Positions 28,556 through 36,742 of a stretch of 64,000 nucleotides of DNA are shown piece by piece. Made by a program: the position numbers and the translations under genes. The notes below the pieces were generated by a model. It saw only the letters and a program-made list of their open reading frames with translations, was not told where the DNA came from and did not search any database. Source of the DNA: an uncultured Phocaeicola sp. (lineage in GTDB: Bacteria; Bacteroidota; Bacteroidia; Bacteroidales; Bacteroidaceae); assembly GCA_944319745.1 (NCBI GenBank), contig CALUET010000002.1:248001-312000 (forward strand). The letters run 5' to 3'. Numbering within the stretch: the stretch's first letter is position 1; every line of letters starts with the position of its first letter.

Positions 28556-28558
28556 ATA

Positions 28559-29347
28559 TCAAACAGGTTTTGCAAGATTTTGGGTGAGTAATAATTCGTT
28601 ACCCCGGTTCATTTCCGAGTAGTGAGGATAGGAAGCCGCGAGGCATTGTTTGTGGTATTTACGGGCAAAACGCATCGTATGCATGCTTCCGCTATGTTCG
28701 GGGCATTCGGCAAGAATGACAACACTTGACAATGCTGCCTGCAATCTGTTTCGGGCAACGAGCCTGGAAGGGTTGGCCTTTACGCCAAAAGGCTGTTCCG
28801 AAAGAATCAGGCCTCCGCATTCCAATATCCGTTGCTGGAGAGGCGTGTTTTCTATCGGGTGCACGATATTCAGACCGGATGCGACAATTGCAATGGTTTT
28901 TCCTCGGGCAGCCAGACAACCTTCGTGCGCCGCTTTATCGCAGCCCAACGCCAAACCGCTGACAATAATATTTCCTTCTTTCGCAAACCTCTCTCCCAAT
29001 GTGTATGCCCTCCGATTTCCTGCGGGTGACGCTGCCCGTGCGCCGATAACGGCAATGCGGCTTTCGTTCGGACCGAGGAGCGATAAATTGCCCAGGCAAT
29101 GAATCATCGGCGGACAGTCGGCTCCGATCTTTTTGAACGAAGACGGGAATTTGTCTTCTTGAAACGTGAACGTTACCACGCCTTTCTCGTGCTGCAGCTC
29201 CAATATATCCCGGGCTTTATCAATGTATGTATCAAAAGCTTCGGAGTATTCTTCCTCTTGAAATCTTAAAGACACAATCTGTGATGGTTGCATCCCTGCG
29301 TATTGCATACACAAAATATCTTCTTTGCTTAGGATTTTCTGTTTCAT
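28559..29347 (-). CDS. DprA/SLOG-family protein
   Basis: 262 residues. The Rossmann-like DprA core is clear: IAVIGARAAS at 98-107, NIIVSGLALGCDKAAHEGCL (about 126-145), IVHPIENTPL, and SRLVARNRLQAAL followed by HSGSMHTMRFA. The order matches DprA, which loads RecA on single-stranded DNA, but the C-terminal winged-helix of competence DprA is absent and the N-terminal domain is unusual. In an operon with RtcB and PrfH it is more likely a SLOG-type nucleotide or nucleic-acid sensor than a transformation protein. It is preceded by the AAA+ ATPase gene (54 bp) and followed by the small hydrolase-like gene (3 bp). Confidence 0.85.
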   Translation of the reverse strand: MKQKILSKEDILCMQYAGMQPSQIVSLRFQEEEYSEAFDTYIDKARDILELQHEKGVVTFTFQEDKFPSSFKKIGADCPPMIHCLGNLSLLGPNESRIAVIGARAASPAGNRRAYTLGERFAKEGNIIVSGLALGCDKAAHEGCLAARGKTIAIVASGLNIVHPIENTPLQQRILECGGLILSEQPFGVKANPSRLVARNRLQAALSSVVILAECPEHSGSMHTMRFARKYHKQCLAASYPHYSEMNRGNELLLTQNLAKPV

Positions 29348-29401
29348 GTTTTTAAAGGTTAGAAATCAAATTTTTGTTTTTTGTATGAGAACAAATGATA
29401 C

Positions 29402-31099
29402 TTAGAATCCGATTTTTTTCGGGGCAGAACCGGATATGCGCTCGTTACGACAAAGGTCGATAATCGACGGAAGGTCGACAGTGTCCCGTCCCGACAGGAT
29501 GCTGCCTACGGTATATTTCCGGGTGACATTCTCTATTTCCCCACCCGAGAGGTCAAACTGCGAAGCAAGAGTCCGGGCATCGTCCGTTGTCAGCAACGGA
29601 AGCATGGATTGCCAGATTTGAGCGCGGGCTTCTATCGTAGGACGGTTGAAGCGAATCTTGTAAAGGAAACGGCGCTCGAAAGCCTTATCGAGGTTGGTCG
29701 TAAGATTGGTCGTGGCAATCATGATGCCTTCCAGTGCCTCCATTTCCTGGAGGATAATGTTTTGTATGGAATTTTCCATCTTGTCTACGGCACGCGTAGC
29801 TCCCTCCATACGTACACCTAGAATGGCATCCGCTTCGTTGAAAAGCAGGATGGGTGCAAGAGAAGATTCCTTGCAGATGTTACGGTACCCGTCGAAAAGC
29901 TGCTTCATGTTCTGTTCGCTTTCGCCCACCCAACAGCTCTTTATTTTATCGACATCCACACGCAGGATATCGCGTCCGGTTGCTCGCGCTATCTGATATA
30001 CGGTTTCCGTCTTTCCCGTGCCGGGCGATCCGTAAAAAAGGCTGCAGAACCCGGTTCTCATCCCGGCGTTTCGCAAGCGTGATTGTACTTCGTTGAAACG
30101 ATCGGCCGAAAGTATTGATGAAAGTTCTTCTACCTGATGCTTCTCCGGGATATTGTAAATCAACTTCTTCTCGGGGAACGATTCTGATTTAATCAGGTTA
30201 AAGTTTGATTTGGACTTGACATTCAAATTTAATTCCGACAGCAGATCGGTCTTGGCGTATTCGGTCAGCCTGAAGCAATCCGTACGGGCCATTCCGTCTT
30301 CATTCACATTCTCTATCAGGTTATATTCAAAAAGGTCCGACTTATGCGCGCGGAGTTCCACCTTATGCCCGTTGGGCATTTTATTATTATCGTACAGTCC
30401 CTCCAAGTCGCTAAAGCAAATACGATTATCATTGTTCTCCACGAAAAGATGAGCCATAAAGATAAATAACAGAACATCCTCGTCGTAAAGCTCAAAGCTT
30501 TTCAGCGTCCGGGCAAAGTAAGTCGCCTTTATCTCTGCAAGGCACTCTTTGGTTTGTGTAAGAAGTGCCGCATGAGTCATTTCACCGTCTTCCATGCTTT
30601 TTATCAAGTCATTGAAGCGGTCAAAGAAAGTTTGAAGATCCACGATCGGTTCTACGTGATGAATATAAGGCTGATTCTTCTTTAATGCATCGAGGACGCA
30701 GGAGGGAATGCGGTAAGAAAGTCTTCTCTCGGAACGTGAAACACGCAGATAGTGTTTTTCTGCGAGCGCATCGATTTCGGATGCCAGTCGCAGCATCTTG
30801 GTTGTACGGCATCCTGTATAAGATGCTATTTCCGAAATACGGATGGAATTGTCTTCGCTTCTGTCGACAAAGAGCGCCAGCAGGACCGTTTGCATCGGCG
30901 ACAGTTTCAGTTTACGGGAAGCATATTTAATATAAACCGAAGCCTTTTCAAAAAACTCTTCGGACAGTTTGGTGTTTTCCGCCGACTCTATGATGTATTC
31001 GAAGGCTTCGAGTATACTTTGGGGACGAGCTTTTGCAACCGTTTCCTTGGGTTGCATCTCGTCGGATAGCGTTTCTTTGTTGTCAAAATGCCGTTTCAT
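29402..31099 (-). CDS. AAA+ ATPase with N-terminal winged-helix-like region
   Basis: 565 residues from the ATG at 31099; a start at 31129 would lie in the promoter. The N-terminal 290 residues are helical with two winged-helix-like stretches (IRISEIASYTGCRTTKMLRL is a good recognition-helix candidate). The ATPase domain has Walker A GSPGTGKT (about 357-364) and Walker B ILLFNEADAI, in which the usual first Asp is Asn but the Glu is kept. A second-region-of-homology segment ATTNLTTNLDKAFERRF carries the Arg finger. It may remodel a protein or RNP complex, or act as an ATP-fuelled sensor. It probably heads the operon that ends with prfH. Confidence 0.85.
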   Translation of the reverse strand: MKRHFDNKETLSDEMQPKETVAKARPQSILEAFEYIIESAENTKLSEEFFEKASVYIKYASRKLKLSPMQTVLLALFVDRSEDNSIRISEIASYTGCRTTKMLRLASEIDALAEKHYLRVSRSERRLSYRIPSCVLDALKKNQPYIHHVEPIVDLQTFFDRFNDLIKSMEDGEMTHAALLTQTKECLAEIKATYFARTLKSFELYDEDVLLFIFMAHLFVENNDNRICFSDLEGLYDNNKMPNGHKVELRAHKSDLFEYNLIENVNEDGMARTDCFRLTEYAKTDLLSELNLNVKSKSNFNLIKSESFPEKKLIYNIPEKHQVEELSSILSADRFNEVQSRLRNAGMRTGFCSLFYGSPGTGKTETVYQIARATGRDILRVDVDKIKSCWVGESEQNMKQLFDGYRNICKESSLAPILLFNEADAILGVRMEGATRAVDKMENSIQNIILQEMEALEGIMIATTNLTTNLDKAFERRFLYKIRFNRPTIEARAQIWQSMLPLLTTDDARTLASQFDLSGGEIENVTRKYTVGSILSGRDTVDLPSIIDLCRNERISGSAPKKIGF

Positions 31100-31134
31100 C
31101 TTTATGTCACATTTAAGATTATGACACAAAGGTA
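31100..31134 (-). promoter_or_regulatory. promoter -7 element and dyad upstream of the AAA+ gene
   Basis: Minus-strand TACCTTTG at 31127-31134 is the -7 element. Between it and the ATG at 31099 lies an inverted repeat TGTCA (31105-31109), 12 bp, TGACA (31122-31126). A dyad at the transcription start is a likely repressor site; the regulator is unknown, with the WYL protein in the same island as a candidate. Confidence 0.5.
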
Positions 31135-31195
31135 TCGCGGCGATGTATCATTTGTCGGTACAAGTTAAAAGAAATATCTCGTTTTTTACGTCCAA

Positions 31196-31798
31196 TTAAA
31201 AGCACTCCATGAGTCTCGGACTTCTTAAATCGGAATCTTCGGCGTTCATTAATGCCCCGTTTGAAAAGGTGACATTGCAGGAAATCTCTACTCCATATTG
31301 GGAATGAATATGCCCGAAAAGATGCAGATGCGGTTTTACAATTGCCACACGAGCCAAAAGTTCTTTGGAACCGTAATGGATGTTACTGTCAAAATCGAGG
31401 ATTCCGTAAGGCGGAGTGTGGGTAATAAGGATGTCCGTACCCGCAGGGATATTGGCATAATTCCAGGCCTGGCGGTCGGTAATGCAATCGTACATAAACA
31501 TCGGCACGCCATAAAACGACACACCGTCAAGCGTTATACCCGAGTTGCACAGGTAATGCACATTGCTGTCGAGTCCCTCGATTCCGGCACCGTAAAGGCA
31601 AATGTCGTGGTTGCCACAGATGAATATTTTATGCCGGTGAGGAAGTTCGCAGAACCAGTTCAGGAAATCCAATGCCTCTTGTTCGCTGCCATTCATGGTG
31701 AAATCACCGGAGTGTACAACGACATCCGCATCCGGCAACTCAGGCAACCGGCGATGAGAACCGTGCGTATCGGAGATATGCAATATTTTCATTTTCAA
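31196..31798 (-). CDS. calcineurin-type metallophosphoesterase
   Basis: 200 residues. All metal ligands of the class are visible: D10 and H12 in HISDTHGS, D32 in SGDF, GNHD near 62-65, ITHTPP near 125, and FGHIHSQYG near 160-169. Members cleave phosphodiesters or phosphomonoesters, including 2',3'-cyclic phosphates and nucleotides. In this setting it could process RNA ends before or after RtcB ligation, but that is inference. A second ATG two codons in is an alternative start. It reads leftward, upstream of the AAA+ gene, which has its own promoter, and is divergent from the second rtcB gene. Confidence 0.85.
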   Translation of the reverse strand: MKMKILHISDTHGSHRRLPELPDADVVVHSGDFTMNGSEQEALDFLNWFCELPHRHKIFICGNHDICLYGAGIEGLDSNVHYLCNSGITLDGVSFYGVPMFMYDCITDRQAWNYANIPAGTDILITHTPPYGILDFDSNIHYGSKELLARVAIVKPHLHLFGHIHSQYGVEISCNVTFSNGALMNAEDSDLRSPRLMECF

Positions 31799-31811
31799 CT
31801 TTTCTTTGATG

Positions 31812-31819
31812 CAAAGATA
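31812..31819 (-). promoter_or_regulatory. -7 element (TATCTTTG) of the metallophosphoesterase gene
   Basis: Minus-strand TATCTTTG, 13 bp upstream of the ATG at 31798, so the leader would be very short. No convincing -33 element at the usual distance. Confidence 0.5.
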
Positions 31820-31880
31820 ACATGCAGGTGTATCAATTATGAGAACAACACGAAAAAAACTGTTGTTGTATCACAGATTG

Positions 31881-31962
31881 AGACAGAGGCTGTCTACTTT
31901 CGCGGTAAAGATTCAACGGAAACTCCCCATGTCTGATTCCGGGGAATCTGATGTTGTAACAT
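31881..31962. promoter_or_regulatory. divergent regulatory region with three dyads between phosphoesterase and second rtcB
   Basis: Within the 179-bp divergent gap three short dyads are visible: AGACAG-AGG-CTGTCT (31881-31895), GATTCC-GG-GGAATC (31935-31948) and ATGTT-GT-AACAT (31951-31962). The first abuts TACTTTCG (31895-31902), a near-match to TAnnTTTG that may serve the second rtcB gene. Their number suggests control of both arms of the island. Confidence 0.4.
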
Positions 31963-31977
31963 TTAATAGCATGAGTT

Positions 31978-33231
31978 ATGAAAACAATAGAAGGACATGA
32001 CGTGAAAATCTTCACAGACAATATTGAAGAAAATGCGTTGGAACAAATAGAGACATTGCTTTCGGTAGATGTTTTCTCGGATAAAAAAATTCGGATTATG
32101 CCGGACGTACACGCAGGAGCCGGATGTGTAATAGGTTTTACCGGAAATCTTGGCGATAAAGTAATTCCCAATATCGTGGGAGTAGACATCGGCTGTGGCA
32201 TGAGGGTGCTGAAACTCGGGCACATCGGAGGCATTGATTTTCACGGATTCCACGAATTTATTTGCGCCAATGTCCCGTCAGGCAAGATCGTACGCGAAGA
32301 TAAGTTCGGTTTCAAGCCGCTTGCAGGTGAAGAAATGGACATCTACCGCCGGGCAAAAGAAATGGTAAAGGAGCTTGACTGTTACCGGGAACTGAAAGAT
32401 TCAAGCCGAATCAACCGGTCGATCGGTACGCTTGGCGGGGGCAATCACTTCATCGAGCTGGATAAAGATGAGGAAGGAAACGTGTATCTCGTTATTCATA
32501 CTGGTTCACGCAACCTCGGATTGCAGGTTGCAAACATCTATCAAGCGAGGGCCGTAAAGCATTTGACTGAAGGATCGGACGCTTTGGAGATGCGTATCAA
32601 AAACATCATTGCAGAATACAAGGCTGCAGGACGCAAAAACGAACTTCAGGGAATTATAAAGAACCTGCGTAAAAACCAGGAGAAAGCCGAGCCGTCGCTC
32701 CCGGCCGACCTTTGTTATGTGGAAGGAGAAGCGCGGGAACAGTATCTGCACGACATGCGGATCTGCCAGCAATGGGCAGTGCTTAACCGTAAACTGATTT
32801 CCCTTCTTTTACTGAAATACTTCCCCGGAGTGAACGTTGAAAGCGAGTTTGAATCTGTACACAACTACATATCCGACGATAATCTTATCCGCAAAGGAGC
32901 CATTTCGGCGGCAAAAGGCGAGCGGTGCATCATCCCCCTTAACATGCGTGACGGCTCTCTGATTTGTACAGGAAAGGGCAATCCCGATTGGAACTGCTCA
33001 GCTCCGCACGGCGCAGGGCGGATAATGAGTCGCAGTCAGGCGTACGATCAAATCTCTATGGGCGATTTTAAAGCGTCCATGCAGGGCATTTATTCGGAAA
33101 GCATCGTAGAGTCCACAAGAGATGAATCGCCCATGGTTTACAAACCGGCGGCCGAAATCATTGCAAACATTGGCGAAACCGTCAGTATTGACAGCATCAT
33201 CCGTCCGATTTTTAATTTTAAAGCGACATGA
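31978..33231 (+). CDS. second RtcB-family RNA ligase, distinct from the PrfH-linked copy
   Basis: 417 residues with all RtcB active-site residues: PDVHAGAGC, Cys 73 in GVDIGC, His 157 in GGGNHF, His 174 in IHTGSRN, His 295 in HNYI and the GMP-accepting His 344 in SAPHGAGR. Compared with the copy at 26.9 kb it has an insertion-like helical segment at about 195-250 (YKAAGRKNELQGIIKNLRKN), and the two are clearly diverged rather than a recent duplication. No archease gene is nearby. It opens a rightward run followed by the WYL regulator (105 bp gap), which suggests a separate transcription unit. Confidence 0.92.
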   Translation: MKTIEGHDVKIFTDNIEENALEQIETLLSVDVFSDKKIRIMPDVHAGAGCVIGFTGNLGDKVIPNIVGVDIGCGMRVLKLGHIGGIDFHGFHEFICANVPSGKIVREDKFGFKPLAGEEMDIYRRAKEMVKELDCYRELKDSSRINRSIGTLGGGNHFIELDKDEEGNVYLVIHTGSRNLGLQVANIYQARAVKHLTEGSDALEMRIKNIIAEYKAAGRKNELQGIIKNLRKNQEKAEPSLPADLCYVEGEAREQYLHDMRICQQWAVLNRKLISLLLLKYFPGVNVESEFESVHNYISDDNLIRKGAISAAKGERCIIPLNMRDGSLICTGKGNPDWNCSAPHGAGRIMSRSQAYDQISMGDFKASMQGIYSESIVESTRDESPMVYKPAAEIIANIGETVSIDSIIRPIFNFKAT

Positions 33232-33336
33232 TTTCGGCTGAAAAAACGATCATAACCCATATTTAATTTAAATGTATCATGAAGCATCATTGCGTTGCAG
33301 TTTTTATTAACTTTACCACAATAAACGGATAGATAT

Positions 33337-34242
33337 ATGACTCAACTTCAAAAATATACGTGGTTAATCGAGACCATTCGGAAAGCCGGGAAGATCTCTT
33401 TGGAGGAAATTTCCGAACGTTGGGAGCGAAATAAGGATTTAAGCGATTACAAACCCTTAAGTCGTGCAACATTCAACCGCTGGAGAGATGCCATATTCGA
33501 CCAGTTCGGAATCATCATTTCTTGTCAAAGGGCCGGCGGTTACCTGTATTATATAGAAAACCCGGAAGACATCGACGAAGATGAATTAAGGAAATGGATG
33601 CTCGATTCGTTTGCCGTATGTAACCTTATCGGCGAGAACCTTTCGTTGAAAGACCGGATTCTTGTAAACCAGATTCCGTCAGCCCGCAATCACCTGGCCA
33701 CATTGCTTGAAGCAATGAGGGAAAACCATGTAGTAACAATTACCTATTGCGGATTCAACAAAACGAAAAGTCATAAGTTCCCCATCGAACCGTATTGTGT
33801 GAAACTGTTTGAAAACCGTTGGTATGTACTGGCATACAATGTTCAATACCATGGCATGAGAATTTACGGACTGGACCGCATTGAGCAACTGGAAATAACC
33901 GATGATACCTTTAAACTCCCAAAAGATTTTTCTGCATCGGCATGCTTTCTCAATTATTACGGCATCATTATCAATGAGAGTGACAAAGCCGAACGGATAG
34001 TCATAAGAGCTTTCGGCGAACATATCCCGTATATGAAATCACTCCCCCTGCATCACAGTCAAAAGCTGTTGGAAGATTATGGTGAATATGCCGATTTCGA
34101 ATTGTATCTCGTCCCGACATACGATTTCATCATGCGGCTGCTTCATGTAGGTGCAATGGTAGAAGTTATCTCTCCTGCCTCACTCAGGAGAACAATGAAG
34201 GGATGGATTTCGGACATGTACGACTTATATAAGAACGATTGA
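33337..34242 (+). CDS. WYL-domain transcriptional regulator
   Basis: 301 residues. An N-terminal helix-turn-helix region (ISLEEISERWERN, ATFNRWRDAI) is followed by a WYL domain with the characteristic NRWYVLAYNVQYHGMRIYGLDRI (about 166-188) and a C-terminal WCX-like extension. WYL regulators bind nucleic-acid or nucleotide ligands and often control phage-defence loci as repressors. Its stop overlaps the first possible ATG of the exonuclease gene by 4 bp, so it is coupled to the exonuclease-DUF262 run and probably autoregulates it. Confidence 0.88.
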   Translation: MTQLQKYTWLIETIRKAGKISLEEISERWERNKDLSDYKPLSRATFNRWRDAIFDQFGIIISCQRAGGYLYYIENPEDIDEDELRKWMLDSFAVCNLIGENLSLKDRILVNQIPSARNHLATLLEAMRENHVVTITYCGFNKTKSHKFPIEPYCVKLFENRWYVLAYNVQYHGMRIYGLDRIEQLEITDDTFKLPKDFSASACFLNYYGIIINESDKAERIVIRAFGEHIPYMKSLPLHHSQKLLEDYGEYADFELYLVPTYDFIMRLLHVGAMVEVISPASLRRTMKGWISDMYDLYKND

Positions 34243-34244
34243 TC

Positions 34245-34736
34245 ATGCAAGATTTCGCAGCGATAGACTTTGAAACGGCCAACGAAAGGTATTCCAGCGT
34301 GTGCAGTGTGGGTATCGTGGTAGTGCGCGACGGCAAAATTGTCGACCGGTTCTACAGTCTTATTCAGCCAACGCCTAATTATTATTTGCGTTGGACTACC
34401 AAAGTTCACGGACTTACCCGTCGGGATACGGACGGGCAACCCACATTTCCCGAAGTCTGGGTGCAAATAAAAGATCGCATAGCCGGACTTCCGTTTGTGG
34501 CGCATAACCGCCTTTTTGATGAAAGTTGCCTGAAGGCTGTATTCAACGAGTACCACATGGAGTATCCCGACTATAAATTTTACTGTACACTCTCGGCGTC
34601 ACGCAAGGCGTTACCGAATTTGGAAAACCACAAGCTCCATACCGTAGCCCGATATTGTGGCTATCTATTGGAAAATCATCACCATGCCCTTGCCGATGCA
34701 GAGGCATGCGCGTGGATAGCAATGAAAATATTATAA
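34245..34736 (+). CDS. DEDDh 3'-5' exonuclease (DnaQ-like)
   Basis: 163 residues from the ATG at 34245; an ATG two codons earlier at 34239 overlaps the WYL stop (ATGA) and is equally possible. The acidic residues of the DEDDh family are visible: FAAIDFET (D and E), AHNRLFDESCL (second D), and HHALADAEACA (His and final D). Length matches stand-alone epsilon-like exonucleases. It could trim DNA or RNA 3' ends. It lies between the WYL regulator and the first DUF262 gene, 17 bp before the latter. Confidence 0.87.
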   Translation: MQDFAAIDFETANERYSSVCSVGIVVVRDGKIVDRFYSLIQPTPNYYLRWTTKVHGLTRRDTDGQPTFPEVWVQIKDRIAGLPFVAHNRLFDESCLKAVFNEYHMEYPDYKFYCTLSASRKALPNLENHKLHTVARYCGYLLENHHHALADAEACAWIAMKIL

Positions 34737-34753
34737 CCAATATAAATGCAGTC

Positions 34754-36739
34754 ATGGAAGAAGAAAGAACCTTAAGAATAACGCATGTAGCCGATCTTTT
34801 CACAATGAAATTCAATATTCCCAGCTACCAAAGAGGATACAGGTGGGAAAAGAAGCATGTAGAAGCGCTGCTTGACGACTTGTATAGTTTTGCAATTCAA
34901 ATGAAAAAAATGCCACGGCAAGGGAAATTTTATTGCATCCAACCGCTTGCCGTTGTCAAAAACAATGCACTAAGTTCAGAGAACAACATCGTATATGATG
35001 TGATAGACGGGCAACAACGATTGACAACTCTGTATCTTTTGTTGTCATATCTGGAAGATGACAGACGGTTTCTTTATGAAGGAACACTCAAAACGTCTGT
35101 TTTCTCATTAAAATACGAGAGCCGTGATTCCGATTTTTTTGAAAACAAAGACTTTAAGAACCCCAACATCTCGAAAGCAATCGACAATATCGATTTCTTT
35201 TACATAGCCCGTGCTTATAAGACAATAGTCTCTTGGTTTGAGGAAAAAGCTGTCAACCCGATTGTCATTTTGAAGGTTCTTATACCGGAAAATTATAAAG
35301 ACACATCTACTCTTTCCGGCGATGAATTGAAAAGAGTCCGGGAGGAAAACGATAAAGAAAATGATGTGAGATTTATATGGTATAATGTTCCTGTAAAGAA
35401 GAACGCAGACTCCATTGAAGTTTTCTCGCAACTTAACTACGGAAAAACGCCACTGACGGCAACAGAGCTTGTTAAAGCCCTCCTTTTCCAATGTGACCTT
35501 TATACGGAAGACACAGCGCTCATGCATGAAAAATCGTTCAGACGTTCTTGCGAATGGGACGCAATGGAAAAACAACTTCAAGATCCGTTTATGTGGGCCA
35601 TGCTGATGCCCGCAGATTACAATCCTGTTTCCCGGATAACGTTGATTTTATCTTTGGTTTGCAAAGAGCTGTATGGCGAACTAAAATCAAGTGATTTGAA
35701 TCTGCAAGAAACAGCAGAAGATTTTAATTATCAGGTATGCAGTCGGTATCTCGGAACGAACAAGGATGGCCGTTATGCCGAGAATGTGAAAGAAGTTTGG
35801 GGTAAAATCCAGTCGGTTTATACGGCGTTGTATAATTGGTACAAGGATTCCGACAACTATCATTTAATAGGTTTGCTGGTATGGCTCAGGGAGTTTAAGA
35901 GCAGAGACTTTAATCAAAGCAAACGGTTTGAGCTTGTGAAACAACTCATGAACGAATACAAAGTAAAATCAAAAGAACAGTTTTCCGATTACCTGAAGGA
36001 AGAGATTGCCAGGCTCATTCACGTGGAAGAGACCAAAAGAATCGAGGACAGAGATATTCCATGGGGATTAAAACGTATCAATTATAACGACGAACCTGAC
36101 AAAATGGTTAAAATACTTGTCACATTCAATATAGAAGAAATGAGAAAACGACAGGAAGAATCATCCAGGTTTCCGTTTCATTTGCTCCGGAAATACAACA
36201 TTACAAGCCTGGAACACATTCATCCCCAAAACTTGAATCTGGATAATATAAAGCGGGATACTCTCAACACTTGGTTGGAAGTAAAGGAAAGCAATTTAAA
36301 GCAATTGGGAAAATATGAAAAATATTCAGCTCGTATAGTCAAACTGAAAGACTACATAAAGGATGACGATGCTTATAAGAACAACAAAAGTGCCGCGCAA
36401 GACATCATAAACCTGATAGATAATGAATTTGACGACCTGGCAAACATGAAAGAGGAGCAGATGCACACGCTGTACAATATGGCGCTTGTGGATAAAAAGA
36501 CGAATTCTGCATTAAGCAACAAGCTGTTGGACGAGAAACGCAGCGTATTGATCGACCTGCACTCGGCCGGGGAAACGTATGTGTTGCCTGCGACATTTAA
36601 AGCTTTCAGCAAATACTATTCGACAGTGACACAGGAAAATGTGTTGCCAAAGCTTTGGACAAAGCCGGACAGAGAGGCTTATTTCAAGGCAATAGAACGT
36701 GTTTATACAAATTATGACAAACATTATAACAAGAAATAA
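34754..36739 (+). CDS. DUF262 plus DUF1524 (GmrSD-like) protein
   Basis: 661 residues from the ATG at 34754; upstream in-frame ATGs lie inside the exonuclease gene. The N-terminal DUF262 domain shows YQRGYRW at 25-31 and the nucleotide-binding/ParB-like motif DVIDGQQRLTTL (DGQQR 85-89). A His-x-x-Pro motif in SLEHIHPQNLNL near 485 marks a DUF1524 HNH-type nuclease domain. This is the plan of GmrSD/BrxU type IV restriction enzymes, which use NTP hydrolysis to cleave modified phage DNA. It is followed after 3 bp by a second DUF262 protein. The modification recognised cannot be read from the sequence. Confidence 0.88.
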   Translation: MEEERTLRITHVADLFTMKFNIPSYQRGYRWEKKHVEALLDDLYSFAIQMKKMPRQGKFYCIQPLAVVKNNALSSENNIVYDVIDGQQRLTTLYLLLSYLEDDRRFLYEGTLKTSVFSLKYESRDSDFFENKDFKNPNISKAIDNIDFFYIARAYKTIVSWFEEKAVNPIVILKVLIPENYKDTSTLSGDELKRVREENDKENDVRFIWYNVPVKKNADSIEVFSQLNYGKTPLTATELVKALLFQCDLYTEDTALMHEKSFRRSCEWDAMEKQLQDPFMWAMLMPADYNPVSRITLILSLVCKELYGELKSSDLNLQETAEDFNYQVCSRYLGTNKDGRYAENVKEVWGKIQSVYTALYNWYKDSDNYHLIGLLVWLREFKSRDFNQSKRFELVKQLMNEYKVKSKEQFSDYLKEEIARLIHVEETKRIEDRDIPWGLKRINYNDEPDKMVKILVTFNIEEMRKRQEESSRFPFHLLRKYNITSLEHIHPQNLNLDNIKRDTLNTWLEVKESNLKQLGKYEKYSARIVKLKDYIKDDDAYKNNKSAAQDIINLIDNEFDDLANMKEEQMHTLYNMALVDKKTNSALSNKLLDEKRSVLIDLHSAGETYVLPATFKAFSKYYSTVTQENVLPKLWTKPDREAYFKAIERVYTNYDKHYNKK

Positions 36740-36742
36740 ATC

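Noticed and set aside
28559..29347. Competence protein DprA
   Set aside because: No winged-helix tail and no competence neighbours; operon context is RNA repair.
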